Source: Gammaproteobacteria bacterium (GTDB lineage: Bacteria; Pseudomonadota; Gammaproteobacteria; PIWD01). From it: a stretch of DNA of 40,616 nt. Positions 1 through 7,661 of this stretch are shown piece by piece. The notes beneath the pieces were generated by a model. The model saw only the letters and a list, made by a program, of their open reading frames with translations. It ran no database searches and was not told the origin of the DNA. Location of the stretch: the NCBI GenBank assembly GCA_003354005.1, contig PIWD01000012.1:1-40616 (forward strand), read 5' to 3'. Both the position numbers and the translations under genes were made by a program. Within the stretch, counting starts at the first letter, position 1, and each line of letters begins with the position of its first letter.

Positions 1-434
1 ATGTTATTTTCTTTGAGAAGGGGAGGCAAGTTTTTTATTGGCTCAGTTAGAAAAACCTGACACAAATGTGTCGGAATTATATTCTCAAACTTTCCAAGTT
101 TCTGACCACTCTTAGAATAAAGAGACGCCTCATCTTCCTCGCCCTCTTTTAAGAGAAAGTCTGTTTCGCTCAATTCCTTTAACAGATCACCCAGTTTAGA
201 AGCGTTACTTGTTTCTGGGATTGGAATTATATAAGCTTTACCGAACGCCCCATGAATAGGCAAGGCATCAAAGCCTTCAACCAACAACTTTGGCCGGTCG
301 ATGGTTTCTGCTAAAATTGCACCGAAGCCCATTTCGCAGAAACAACTCAGGCTGTCAGAGTCCAAAACTCTTTTTTTGTTACGGGTTAACTCCTCTCGAA
401 TCGCATTTTTTAAATAAGAAAGTGATGATGGCAC
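1..434 (-). CDS. Unknown protein, C-terminus beyond the left edge
   Basis: An open frame on the minus strand starts at a GTG at position 434 and runs off the window after about 144 codons without a stop. The start is chosen because a GAGGAA ribosome-binding sequence lies about 8 bases upstream, and the GTG sits 3 bases after the stop of the GroES-like gene, as expected for an operon. The protein begins VPSSLSYLKNAIREEL and is mixed alpha/beta in character, without a signal peptide, membrane segment or a motif I recognise. It is probably co-transcribed with the co-chaperonin from the promoter at 771-799. Confidence 0.6.
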   Translation of the reverse strand, partial: MPSSLSYLKNAIREELTRNKKRVLDSDSLSCFCEMGFGAILAETIDRPKLLVEGFDALPIHGAFGKAYIIPIPETSNASKLGDLLKELSETDFLLKEGEEDEASLYSKSGQKLGKFENIIPTHLCQVFLTEPIKNLPPLLKENN

Positions 435-437
435 GCG

Positions 438-743
438 TTATTCCTCGCTGGTTGTCTCTGTTATAAATAGCTCAGCAATTTTGGCAGCCTCAGGGATGAA
501 ACAAATCTCTTTACCCATAATTTCAACCTTTTCGACCAAATGAGCGTGAACAAGAAACCAAAACTTAGCTGCACCCTGGGGATTGATGTCAGGATACCTA
601 TCTGCCTGTGTTTGATAAACAATAACAAACTCAGGTTTCTCTCTTGCTTGATCTGGCACAAAGAGCTTCGGCTCACTCTCTTCTAACTTTACCTCATGAA
701 CAATACAATAATTGTTATGACCTACGACTTTCCTTAGTTTCAT
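438..743 (-). CDS. GroES-like co-chaperonin (gp31-type role)
   Basis: This 101-residue protein has the layout of a GroES-family co-chaperonin. An N-terminal strand (NYCIVHEVKLEE) is followed by a PDQAREKPE segment that matches the GroES mobile-loop exit (PD-A-EKP), and the C-terminal strand pair VEIMGKEICFIPE with AAKIAEL resembles the GroES ending (I-x-G-x-E-x-x-I... I-A-V-x). About 100 residues is the normal family length. Phage co-chaperonins such as T4 gp31 replace host GroES on GroEL to help fold the large capsid protein; that role is inferred here from the family. The gene is first in its operon, has its own promoter at 771-799, and a GGAGAT ribosome-binding site. The mobile loop itself is divergent, so the assignment is likely but not certain. 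Confidence 0.68.
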   Translation of the reverse strand: MKLRKVVGHNNYCIVHEVKLEESEPKLFVPDQAREKPEFVIVYQTQADRYPDINPQGAAKFWFLVHAHLVEKVEIMGKEICFIPEAAKIAELFITETTSEE

Positions 744-770
744 GAATATCTCCGTTGTTGTGTTAACTGC

Positions 771-799
771 AATCTAACATATGAATGCGCTACAGTCAA
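771..799 (-). promoter_or_regulatory. Extended -10 promoter before the GroES-like gene
   Basis: Read on the minus strand, a TTGACT box (794-799) is followed after exactly 17 bases by TAGATT (771-776), preceded by TGT, which makes a TGn-extended -10. The predicted RNA start lies about 20 bases before the ATG at 743. The same architecture occurs at six other places in the window. Confidence 0.65.
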
Positions 800-800
800 G

Positions 801-950
801 TTATTTGATTTTGGATTTAAAAAAACTTATAGTGTATACTGTCAATAAAACAATTGGAACTAAAAAGTAACCAATAAGAATCAATAAAGCAGCTTGCTCA
901 CTAATACACCCAAATGCCTCAATAACAGGAATCTCTGGAATCATTGGCAT
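801..950 (-). CDS. Small single-span membrane protein
   Basis: A 49-codon frame beginning MPMIPEIPVIEAF overlaps the last 10 bases of the reductase gene. The remainder is one long hydrophobic stretch (AALLILIGYFLVPIVLL and on) ending in a basic tail (FFKSKIK), so it would be a single membrane span with a positively charged cytoplasmic end. No clear ribosome-binding site is visible, so expression would rely on coupling to the reductase. The frame can be extended to a start at 1007, but that lies well inside the reductase gene. Function is unknown; small membrane proteins of this sort are common among phage early genes. Confidence 0.5.
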   Translation of the reverse strand: MPMIPEIPVIEAFGCISEQAALLILIGYFLVPIVLLTVYTISFFKSKIK

Positions 951-3835
951 GCCGATTTTGAACACGACCGGCAACTGACGCAGCCTTCTTGATATACTAG
1001 CTGACACTTATCAGGCGTTTCGCAACCTTCTAATGTTTTCTTTCCATTGCAATGTTCACCATCTGCTATATACCGTTTCAAGCACCGTGCGACACACTTG
1101 GCGAATGTGTGCATATTGCTGTCAGGATCTTTCATGAGCTGCTCAGCAACAAATCTGGGCTTTGCGCCGTGGCGTAGGCTCAACGAGATGGTTCTTGCGA
1201 AAGCAGTATGTTGAGGATTATCAAAAGTTGCAACAATATCTTTTATGATCAATTGGTCATCAGCTTCGCCAATGACGAGGTCATATACTGAACGCACTGT
1301 TTTTCTTTTGTTTTTTACTATGCTCCCGGATATATGTTTCCGAGGGATCTTGATCTTATCAGCCAAGCCACAGAAAATTTCAAATGGTTTATCGGCTATG
1401 AGGCCAACTATCACTAGCCATGCTTCGCCTCGAACGGTTGTATGATATATGTCACACTGAACTTCATCAGGTCGTTTGGGCGAATCGTTTTGAGGAAAGT
1501 TACTTGAGCTAGCTTCCGGAGCTATTAATACGCCAGACCGAGAGCCATCTCTGTATACAGTTAAGCCCTTGCAGCCACTTTGCCAAGCTTTTATATAACA
1601 CTGAGATACAAGTTCTTTAGTTGCGCTTTTAGGCAACGAGACTGTTTTTGAAATTGAATGACAAAGCCACTTTTGAGCTGCAGCCTGCAAATCAACAGAA
1701 GCAACCCAATCAACATCATTAGATGTGGCATTATAATAAGGGGACTCTTTAATGTCGCTTTTGCCAGTTATTTTAGACCACTCAGACAATCCTTTGTGCC
1801 GGACCGCAAACTCAATCCAGCGATCACCCAGATCATCAACAAAATCAACATCAACACCTTCCTCACCAGTTAGTTTCCGTCTTCGAGTATATTCCAAAAG
1901 AAAAACTGGTTCTATTCCTGATGTCGTTTGCGTCAAGCAAGAAACTGAGCCAGCTGGCGCTGTTGTTGTTAAAGCGATGTTACGCCTGCCGCATTTTTTA
2001 TATTTCTGTTGCCAATCTTTCGATAATGCTCCAAGCACTTTCCTCATGAATGGATGATTCTTCTCTTTTTCATGAGAAAAGATAGGAAATGCGCCACGCT
2101 CTGCGGCAAGCTCGATAGTTGACCTGTAACAACCAATTGCGAGGCTCTTATATATATTTTCTGTCATTTTTATTGACTCTGGTGACCCGTAAACAATGTT
2201 AAGCATGGCCAACGCATCACCCAAACCCGTGATCCCGGTTCCTGTTCTTCGACCCAGTTTTGTTTTTTGTTTAATATTCTCCCAAAGCTCTTTTTCACAC
2301 TTCTTTATTTCTGCAGGCTCTGGATCAGATTCAATTTTTTGCAGAATTTTTTCGATACATTCTAACTCAAGCTCTACGAGATCGTCCATAAGGCGTTGTG
2401 CTTGCCAAGCCGCATGAACAAAAGCATCACTATCAAATTTGGCGTGTTTCGTGAAAGGGTTTTGAATAAATGACGTCACATTTAGCAGTAATAATCGGCA
2501 GCTACCATATTTGGGCAGATTTAATTCAGAATTTCCAGAAATCACACCATTGGCAGTAAATTTATGAAATTTTTCTACTTCAATGCAACCGACGGGTTCA
2601 ATTTTATTGGTTGGCGTAATTGATTCAATTTTAGTAGTATAGGCTCCTGATTGTCGCTCAACTAATATTTCATCAAGGAGTTTCAAATCAACCAATTGAG
2701 TCAATTTTAGCACAAAACCATATTTCAATGACTCATGTATTTTCATCAATTTGTGATTTTTCGTAATAACAAGCTCTTCATTATTAGAGAACCTAATCCT
2801 AAAAGTCTCTTCTTCACCCGCATCAAAATAACCTGTTGTTCCAGCCCAACATTGTTCTTCATCAATCCAAATTAAATCTTTTGATGTTATTTCTTTAATT
2901 TCTTTCATCCCACTATCAGTGACAACCCACACATCAGAAGATTTCGCAAAACAACAAGGATTACAACCAACACTCTCAAACCCCTCTTCTTTATAACAGT
3001 CAGAAGGGGTCGTCCTTAATGTTGTATCCCAAAACAAAGCGCCTGGCTCAGCACAATCCCATGCTGATTCGACAAAAGCATCCCATACCTTTCTTGCTCG
3101 AACACTCTTTGTTATAACAGGTTCTCCGACTAAAGGCCAGCGCTGCTCATATTCTAAATCATCCTGTAATGCTTTCATGAATACATCAGTAAATTTAATT
3201 GAAATGTTTGCACCAGTTATTTTTGCTCTATTTCTTTTTGCATCAATAACTTCAAGAATATCTGGATGATGAACCGAAACACTCAAAAGAAGGGCGCCTC
3301 TACGATTATTTTGACCAACTTCTCTTGTAGAGTTAGAAAATCGTTCCATAAAAGTTAACAAACCACTGGTCGTTTTAGCAGAATTTTGGACCGCCAAGCC
3401 AGATGGCCTTAATGATGAAATATCAAAACCAATACCTCCACGGCGCTTCGCAATTTGAACAAGCTCTTGGTCAGTCTTTAAAATTCCACCGTAACTGTCA
3501 GTTGGAGATGGTAAAGTAAAACAATTTCCTAAACTTTGCACTTGATACTTGTTCCCAACCCCCGCCATAGGACTTCCCTGAGGGACTATCTTACCAAACC
3601 CCTTAAACAACTCATAAATCTCTTCATATGATAACTGATTTGGTCCACCAAACTTTTCTTCTATGCGCGCAAACTCTTTAGCAAGCCGCTTATGCATATC
3701 ATCAGGCGTCTTCTCAAGATAGTCACCCTCTTTATTGCGCAAAGCATATTTTGTTACAAAAACTTCTGTTGCTAACTGATCACCGTCAAAATACTCAAGC
3801 GTAGCTTCTTCAACATCACTTTTGTTCAGTTTCAT
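941..3835 (-). CDS. nrdJ: Class II (B12-dependent) ribonucleotide reductase with intein
   Basis: The enzyme reduces ribonucleotides to deoxyribonucleotides for phage DNA synthesis. Diagnostic segments are GNCFTLPSP, the RRGGIGFDISSLRPSG block, NNRRGALLLSVSVHHPDI, the thiyl-radical cysteine in the NPC|SELNLP motif, TTAPAGSVSCL, and the C-terminal cysteine-rich end (CVSCRSCSKSAC) that re-reduces the active site. This arrangement is that of NrdJ, adenosylcobalamin dependent, so no separate radical subunit is needed. A 141-residue intein interrupts it directly after the radical cysteine; the mature protein would be about 823 residues. The start at 3835 is chosen over an upstream ATG at 3901 because AAGGAT lies 6 bases before it and the overlap with the helicase gene is then only 20 bases. 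It is the last large gene of the operon that starts at the deaminase. Confidence 0.93.
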   Translation of the reverse strand: MKLNKSDVEEATLEYFDGDQLATEVFVTKYALRNKEGDYLEKTPDDMHKRLAKEFARIEEKFGGPNQLSYEEIYELFKGFGKIVPQGSPMAGVGNKYQVQSLGNCFTLPSPTDSYGGILKTDQELVQIAKRRGGIGFDISSLRPSGLAVQNSAKTTSGLLTFMERFSNSTREVGQNNRRGALLLSVSVHHPDILEVIDAKRNRAKITGANISIKFTDVFMKALQDDLEYEQRWPLVGEPVITKSVRARKVWDAFVESAWDCAEPGALFWDTTLRTTPSDCYKEEGFESVGCNPCCFAKSSDVWVVTDSGMKEIKEITSKDLIWIDEEQCWAGTTGYFDAGEEETFRIRFSNNEELVITKNHKLMKIHESLKYGFVLKLTQLVDLKLLDEILVERQSGAYTTKIESITPTNKIEPVGCIEVEKFHKFTANGVISGNSELNLPKYGSCRLLLLNVTSFIQNPFTKHAKFDSDAFVHAAWQAQRLMDDLVELELECIEKILQKIESDPEPAEIKKCEKELWENIKQKTKLGRRTGTGITGLGDALAMLNIVYGSPESIKMTENIYKSLAIGCYRSTIELAAERGAFPIFSHEKEKNHPFMRKVLGALSKDWQQKYKKCGRRNIALTTTAPAGSVSCLTQTTSGIEPVFLLEYTRRRKLTGEEGVDVDFVDDLGDRWIEFAVRHKGLSEWSKITGKSDIKESPYYNATSNDVDWVASVDLQAAAQKWLCHSISKTVSLPKSATKELVSQCYIKAWQSGCKGLTVYRDGSRSGVLIAPEASSSNFPQNDSPKRPDEVQCDIYHTTVRGEAWLVIVGLIADKPFEIFCGLADKIKIPRKHISGSIVKNKRKTVRSVYDLVIGEADDQLIIKDIVATFDNPQHTAFARTISLSLRHGAKPRFVAEQLMKDPDSNMHTFAKCVARCLKRYIADGEHCNGKKTLEGCETPDKCQLVYQEGCVSCRSCSKSACQ
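2531..2953 (-). mobile_element. Mini-intein in NrdJ
   Basis: An intein of 141 residues starts with Cys directly after VGCNPC and ends ANGVISGN before SELNLP. Block A is C-F-A-K-S-S-D-V-W-V, block B is I-T-K-N-H (the TxxH of inteins), and block F is V-E-K-F-H-K-F-T. No room exists for a homing endonuclease domain. The residue before the terminal Asn is Gly instead of the usual His, and the +1 residue is Ser. Rejoined exteins restore the NPCSE radical-cysteine motif. Confidence 0.88.
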
Positions 3836-5213
3836 TGTTAATCCTTTGTTCTTCTTGATGCCTCTGATATCTTGCTTTGAGCGCTTCATGTTTAGCCTCA
3901 CGGAGCACTTCTGATATTACTTCTGGGCTCTGCTCTGATTGGGGTTGGACTCGAATTTCTGTGCAGCTAGTATCAAAAGAAATAGGGAATACCATTCCGT
4001 CTGGGCCATTTCTGTTTTTTATAATAAAAAAGCGTCCGCCGTTGCTCGCCTTGTCTTGAGTTGTCCTCGACAAGGACATGATAAAATCAGACACAAAGCA
4101 TTTTGAATAAGCCTCTGAAATTTCTTCGCTCGTAATGATCTCTTTATTAACAGCAGATCTATTACCCTGGGAAACTGTATAAACTGGGACGCCATACTCT
4201 TTTCCTATTGCTCGCAGGTCTTCATAGATTGATTCCAGATCGTGTCGTTTCTCTCCATAGGAGTTAACAGATCTAAGCAAATCAGCATAGTCAACAATAA
4301 TAGCGCCTGGCTCAATCCCGTGTTGCTTCAGCTTGGCCAAATGGGCACTGATTGTGGCAGGTGTGGCTTTCCTGGCTGGGTACTCTTTGACAATAAGTCT
4401 CTTTTGAATACCGTCAACCATTTCATGCACTTCTTGCTTGTGACGGTACAACTTGTCAATTTCGTATCCTGTTAGGCAACTATCATATCTAAGAGCGATA
4501 GTCGTGCTTGAAAGCTCCATTGTATAATGTACAACGTTTTTGCCTTGCTTCAGCGCCGCCGCACCGAAGTGAACGAGGCAATGGCTCTTGCCAGCGCCAG
4601 AAGCGCCGATTACAACAACGAGATCACCTTCGCCCATACCGCCACGAGTAATGCGGTCTATCTCTGGCCATCCAGTCGAAACGGGATTTCTTATATTGGG
4701 CAAAAACCGCTCTTCGAAATCAACCTTATAATCATAACCAAAGTTGTTATCTGCGCCCTTTTGTGTTGCGTCTGTTATGATCTTGGCAATTTTCTCAAAT
4801 GAGCAAGAATTCACCAAGGGCATCACTTCCACCATCGCAACCTTCAATGTCTGCTTCCGGCAAAAGTCTAACGCTGTGTCTTTAATAAATTGCTCATCGT
4901 CGATCTCTAAATCATTGGCAGAGATATGTGCAAAGTAATCACGAACCTGAACTTGTATAGCCTCGTTCTCCTCGCCCAGGTCGGATCTTATCACCGTCCC
5001 AACAGTCTCGGCTGAAGGGTGCAATCCGTATTTTGTTCTGTAGTTGAATAGCTTTCGCGCGAACACGCGAAGATACTTGAGGTCGAAAAACTCTTCTTTC
5101 AGAACTTCTTGAAGCCTATCACAAAATGCTCTGTCTTTGAGCATTAAGGCTCCCAGATTCATCTGGAAAGACTGGCCGAATCTTGAAAAATCTTCTCTTT
5201 TTTCTATAGACAA
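3816..5213 (-). CDS. Replicative DNA helicase, DnaB/gp41 family
   Basis: This 465-residue protein is a hexameric replicative helicase of the DnaB superfamily (SF4). It has an N-terminal helical domain (about residues 1-150), a Walker A motif GASGAGKS near residue 205, a Walker B segment AIIVDYADLL, and the C-terminal KNRNGPDGMVF arginine-finger region typical of DnaB. It would unwind the template ahead of the phage polymerase. The predicted start is a TTG at 5213, overlapping the end of the exonuclease gene, with an AAGGGAA sequence just upstream; the spacing is short, so a downstream ATG cannot be excluded. The gene lies between the 5'-3' exonuclease and NrdJ in one overlapping operon. Confidence 0.9.
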   Translation of the reverse strand: MSIEKREDFSRFGQSFQMNLGALMLKDRAFCDRLQEVLKEEFFDLKYLRVFARKLFNYRTKYGLHPSAETVGTVIRSDLGEENEAIQVQVRDYFAHISANDLEIDDEQFIKDTALDFCRKQTLKVAMVEVMPLVNSCSFEKIAKIITDATQKGADNNFGYDYKVDFEERFLPNIRNPVSTGWPEIDRITRGGMGEGDLVVVIGASGAGKSHCLVHFGAAALKQGKNVVHYTMELSSTTIALRYDSCLTGYEIDKLYRHKQEVHEMVDGIQKRLIVKEYPARKATPATISAHLAKLKQHGIEPGAIIVDYADLLRSVNSYGEKRHDLESIYEDLRAIGKEYGVPVYTVSQGNRSAVNKEIITSEEISEAYSKCFVSDFIMSLSRTTQDKASNGGRFFIIKNRNGPDGMVFPISFDTSCTEIRVQPQSEQSPEVISEVLREAKHEALKARYQRHQEEQRINNETEQK

Positions 5214-6181
5214 TTCCCTTTATCCTTGTGGTTTACAACAATTCTCCTCATGGTTAAAAATAAGTCATTTAAGAGCAGCTCTCCCATGCCGTCCCTGAAC
5301 ATTTCTTTCCTAAGCTCCGTTGCATTAAACTCAGGCTCATGGGTATCTAGTATTCTCAAAACAGCTTCTCTCCCGTGAATTGAAATGGACGGAACGTAAA
5401 GCTGCATGAGTTTATAATTCTCTCTTATCAAATCTTCATTATTAACAACATTTTGGAAAACTTTCAGTTTCTTATTTTGCTCCTTGCAAAAAGTTAAAAT
5501 ATCTGACAGAAAATAAGATGTGCTTTCTTTTAAAAAGGCAAATCTTTTTGCGACAGTCGGCAAACCCACACCAGGAACACCCGGAAGGTTGTCTGACTTA
5601 TCTCCCACAATAGCTCTTGCTAAAGCAAAGTTCGTCGGATGCACACCATGCCTTTCTACGATAGTTGGCAAGTTAACAATCTCTTTTTGCGCTGGCCTAG
5701 CTATGACTGTTTTTTCGTCTAAAAGCTGATAGAAGTCTTTGTCACTTGAAACTATGATTTTCTGATATTCTTTGAATCTGGGCAGCTGAAGAACGAATGA
5801 TATTACATCATCAGCTTCGACATCCTCTCTCATTATCTGGATGACTGGTAAATTGTTAATGTATTCTATTGTGCGGATGTGTTGCCAGGTCTTGTTCTGT
5901 TCTTCTTGTTCTGCAGTTAAAACATGAATGTTCCTGTTCAATTTCCAAGGCTTGCGGCCATCTTTGTAACTGCTGTTAATGCTTCGCCTTTTCGCAGAGC
6001 CACCTGGTCCATCCCATATAAGCACCACGCAATCGGGGCGGGTTTCACGAAAAAGCTTGTTGAGAATTTTCAAAAAACCCTTCAGCCCGCCAATAGGATC
6101 TCCCTGTAAGCTTATGCTTGGGTCACAAACATATCCACGGATCCATTGATTATAACCATCAATTATTAGAAGTCTTTTCAT
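5204..6181 (-). CDS. 5'-3' exonuclease / flap nuclease (T4 RNase H-like)
   Basis: A 325-residue member of the FEN/Taq-exonuclease family, which removes RNA primers and 5' flaps during lagging-strand synthesis. Acidic metal-binding motifs are visible in order: LLIIDGYN near the N-terminus, VLIWDGPGGSAKRR, EDVEADD, SSDKDFYQL, and the helix-hairpin-helix DNA-binding segment GDKSDNLPGVPGVG. The polymerase of this phage is too short to carry a 5' nuclease, so this separate gene would supply it. Its ATG lies inside the last codons (GAATGA) of the final small paralog of array 1, so it is translationally linked to that array and is transcribed with the helicase and reductase. Confidence 0.9.
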   Translation of the reverse strand: MKRLLIIDGYNQWIRGYVCDPSISLQGDPIGGLKGFLKILNKLFRETRPDCVVLIWDGPGGSAKRRSINSSYKDGRKPWKLNRNIHVLTAEQEEQNKTWQHIRTIEYINNLPVIQIMREDVEADDVISFVLQLPRFKEYQKIIVSSDKDFYQLLDEKTVIARPAQKEIVNLPTIVERHGVHPTNFALARAIVGDKSDNLPGVPGVGLPTVAKRFAFLKESTSYFLSDILTFCKEQNKKLKVFQNVVNNEDLIRENYKLMQLYVPSISIHGREAVLRILDTHEPEFNATELRKEMFRDGMGELLLNDLFLTMRRIVVNHKDKGNCL

Positions 6182-6384
6182 TCGTAAATCTCATAGTGCT
6201 TAAGGAAGAACTTATGAAAGAACTTATGACTAACATAAAATTCACTAACCCCAATCAAGCCGCAAGTAGTAACTTCAATAACACGACCAGTGGCAAGCAC
6301 AAATAGTACTTTTGTTAACCCCGGTCCTGTAAATCTAGTTTGCAACAGCAATGTTCCTGATTTGAGTGTATTTTGTTCATTCAT
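6178..6384 (-). CDS. Array 1 paralog 7 (small PGDL-type protein)
   Basis: A 68-residue member of the family, beginning MNEQNTLKSGTLLL and ending HYEIYE. It is a divergent member of the GTLL subfamily: the central strand is VLFVLATG and the C-terminal tryptophan is replaced. Its ATG lies inside the terminal codons of copy 6, and its own last codons (GAATGA) supply the start of the 5'-3' exonuclease, so the coupling device of the array is used to link into a replication gene. Confidence 0.8.
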   Translation of the reverse strand: MNEQNTLKSGTLLLQTRFTGPGLTKVLFVLATGRVIEVTTCGLIGVSEFYVSHKFFHKFFLKHYEIYE

Positions 6385-6586
6385 ATTTCTGCCAGAACCC
6401 TTTTAAGTCAAAAATATTGAATTTGATATAAACTTTGCCACTCGCCGAAACTTCAATATTGTTGTTATCTGGACCTGGACCTAGTACAAATACAAACCTA
6501 GTCAAATCCGTCCAGGTGGCGAGACTGAGCGTCTCACCAGGCCACTCAAACAAGTCACCTGGCTCGACTGTATTTTGTTCATTCAT
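6377..6586 (-). CDS. Array 1 paralog 6 (small PGDL-type protein)
   Basis: A 69-residue copy beginning MNEQNTVEPGDLFEW and ending FWQKYE. It shares the first six residues with copy 7. The central strand is FVFVLGPG followed by a variable acidic loop (PDNNNIEV). The start at 6586 is chosen because it overlaps the upstream copy by 8 bases like its neighbours; an upstream in-frame ATG at 6649 lies deep in copy 5. Confidence 0.82.
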   Translation of the reverse strand: MNEQNTVEPGDLFEWPGETLSLATWTDLTRFVFVLGPGPDNNNIEVSASGKVYIKFNIFDLKGFWQKYE

Positions 6587-6806
6587 ATTTTGTCCAATTC
6601 CAAGGATTTTGCAATTGCCAATTTCGCTGTGTGTGCATAATATTGCCACTATACGTTAAATCAATTAATTGATGACGGTTACCCAAAACGAACACAAATT
6701 TAGTCGCATCAGGCTCTTGCTTTACTTCATCATCGTAGAGTATCCATTCAAAAAGATCTCCTGGCTCTATGGTGTTAAGGGGGGTTGTGTAATTTTTTTT
6801 ACTCAT
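6579..6806 (-). CDS. Array 1 paralog 5 (small PGDL-type protein)
   Basis: A 75-residue copy beginning MSKKNYTTPL, with IEPGDLFEW at about 17-25, the strand TKFVFVLGN, and the tail WNWTKYE. The ATG is contained in the CATGAGTAA end of copy 4 (8-base overlap). Nothing suggests a catalytic site. Confidence 0.83.
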   Translation of the reverse strand: MSKKNYTTPLNTIEPGDLFEWILYDDEVKQEPDATKFVFVLGNRHQLIDLTYSGNIMHTQRNWQLQNPWNWTKYE

Positions 6807-7015
6807 GTTTTGTCCAAATATCTTTATAGAGGGCTAGGTCTGGCCCCACATGGTCAACTTTTACTGAATTAGGATGCCTCGGACTATAAAACTCTAAGAT
6901 TGTCTCTGCCGATAAAACAAGTGCCCAACAATGAAAAAAGCGTGATTGAATTCCAAAAAGATCCCCCTGGTTCAAGGTTATGAACATTGGAATCATTCAT
7001 CCAGGCGTTATTCAT
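6799..7015 (-). pseudogene. Array 1 paralog 4, frameshifted by one extra G
   Basis: Starting from the ATG at 7015 (coupled to copy 3), the frame reads MNNAWMNDSNVHNLEPG and then goes out of frame. The run of five G on the minus strand (6963-6967) is one longer than family members need for P-G-D-L-F. Removing one G gives EPGDLFGIQSRFF, the ALVLSAE strand and the usual tail IWTKHE. As read, the coupled frame would stop at 6884. The out-of-frame part has its own ATG at 6996 (MIPMFITLNQGDLF), so a variant with an altered first dozen residues could still be made from that start. A sequencing error in the G-run is the plain alternative. Confidence 0.7.
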
Positions 7016-7235
7016 ATTTGACCCAGCAGTCGTTAGAAAAGCTCCAAAGGTTAGCTCTGATCCCAACAGCCCCGTCGCCAGTAATTTCAATATTCCTCTT
7101 TGAGCCAATCGGAAACACAAATCTGGTCTGCTGAGAGACGTCTAAATCGTCCTCAAGCTCAGTAATGTGATCTCGCCATTCAAACAAGTCCCCAGATTCC
7201 ACAACATGATGACCCATTTTGCTATAGTCACTCAT
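7008..7235 (-). CDS. Array 1 paralog 3 (small PGDL-type protein)
   Basis: A 75-residue copy beginning MSDYSKMGHHVVESGDLFEW, with strand TRFVFPIGS and tail CWVKYE. Two tandem ATG codons (7238 and 7235) sit in the end of copy 2 (TATGATGAG); the second gives the usual 8-base overlap and is preferred. Confidence 0.82.
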   Translation of the reverse strand: MSDYSKMGHHVVESGDLFEWRDHITELEDDLDVSQQTRFVFPIGSKRNIEITGDGAVGIRANLWSFSNDCWVKYE

Positions 7236-7488
7236 CATAAGGCACCGCATACAAGCTTGGTGGTTTACGAATTTCCCAAAGATCCCAATAATTTAAACTT
7301 AAATCATCCAAAATCTTGAGATCCACAATGTCCGACGTAAAAAGATGGCCACGATGTGTTAACACAGTTGCAACTCCTCTTTGTTGGTTCATTGATAAAA
7401 TTAAACCAAAACATTTAATTGTTGGATGCAACCAATGGATCAAAGAGCCAGGCTCTAGTTCCTCATCCCATCTGTTTGTATTATTCAT
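7228..7488 (-). CDS. Array 1 paralog 2 (small PGDL-type protein)
   Basis: An 86-residue copy beginning MNNTNRWDEELEPGSLIHW, with strand CFGLILSMN. It differs in having a longer C-terminal part rich in Trp and Tyr (NYWDLWEIRKPPSLY) ending PYDE in place of the WTKYE tail. Its start overlaps the TGA of copy 1 in an AATGA junction. Confidence 0.8.
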   Translation of the reverse strand: MNNTNRWDEELEPGSLIHWLHPTIKCFGLILSMNQQRGVATVLTHRGHLFTSDIVDLKILDDLSLNYWDLWEIRKPPSLYAVPYDE

Positions 7489-7661
7489 TTTTTAGTCCAA
7501 ATACATCTCAGTGGCCGCCAGCCGTGACTATTTTTTTCAATACAACCAGAACTCGTCAGCCAAGAACCAGAACCCAAAGCCATGCTGAAGAATTGGGTTA
7601 CAACAGCCTCAAACAAATCACCGGGCTTTACTTCGTGCCTACCATTACCGAAACAACTCAT
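7485..7661 (-). CDS. Array 1 paralog 1 (short, 58 aa)
   Basis: This 58-residue gene begins MSCFGNGRHEVKPGDLFE at an ATG overlapping the TGA of the deaminase gene (AAATGAG). It keeps the PGDLFE motif, a shortened middle (FFSMALGSG) and the ending CIWTKK. The final Tyr-Glu is lost because the junction reads AAAAAATGA in place of AAATATGA, an indel that still leaves the next ATG overlapping the stop. It links the array to the deaminase. Confidence 0.75.
   Translation of the reverse strand: MSCFGNGRHEVKPGDLFEAVVTQFFSMALGSGSWLTSSGCIEKNSHGWRPLRCIWTKK

Noticed and set aside
5162-5213. Downstream ATG (MNLGALM) as the helicase start
   Set aside because: It has no ribosome-binding site, while the TTG at 5213 overlaps the previous gene and has AAGGGAA just upstream. 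The choice remains a little uncertain.
6884-7120. A 78-codon frame overlapping array 1 copies 3 and 4
   Set aside because: Its first part is the wrong frame of copy 3 and its last part is copy 4 after the extra G; only the middle (from 7015) is meaningful, and this is described as the frameshifted copy.
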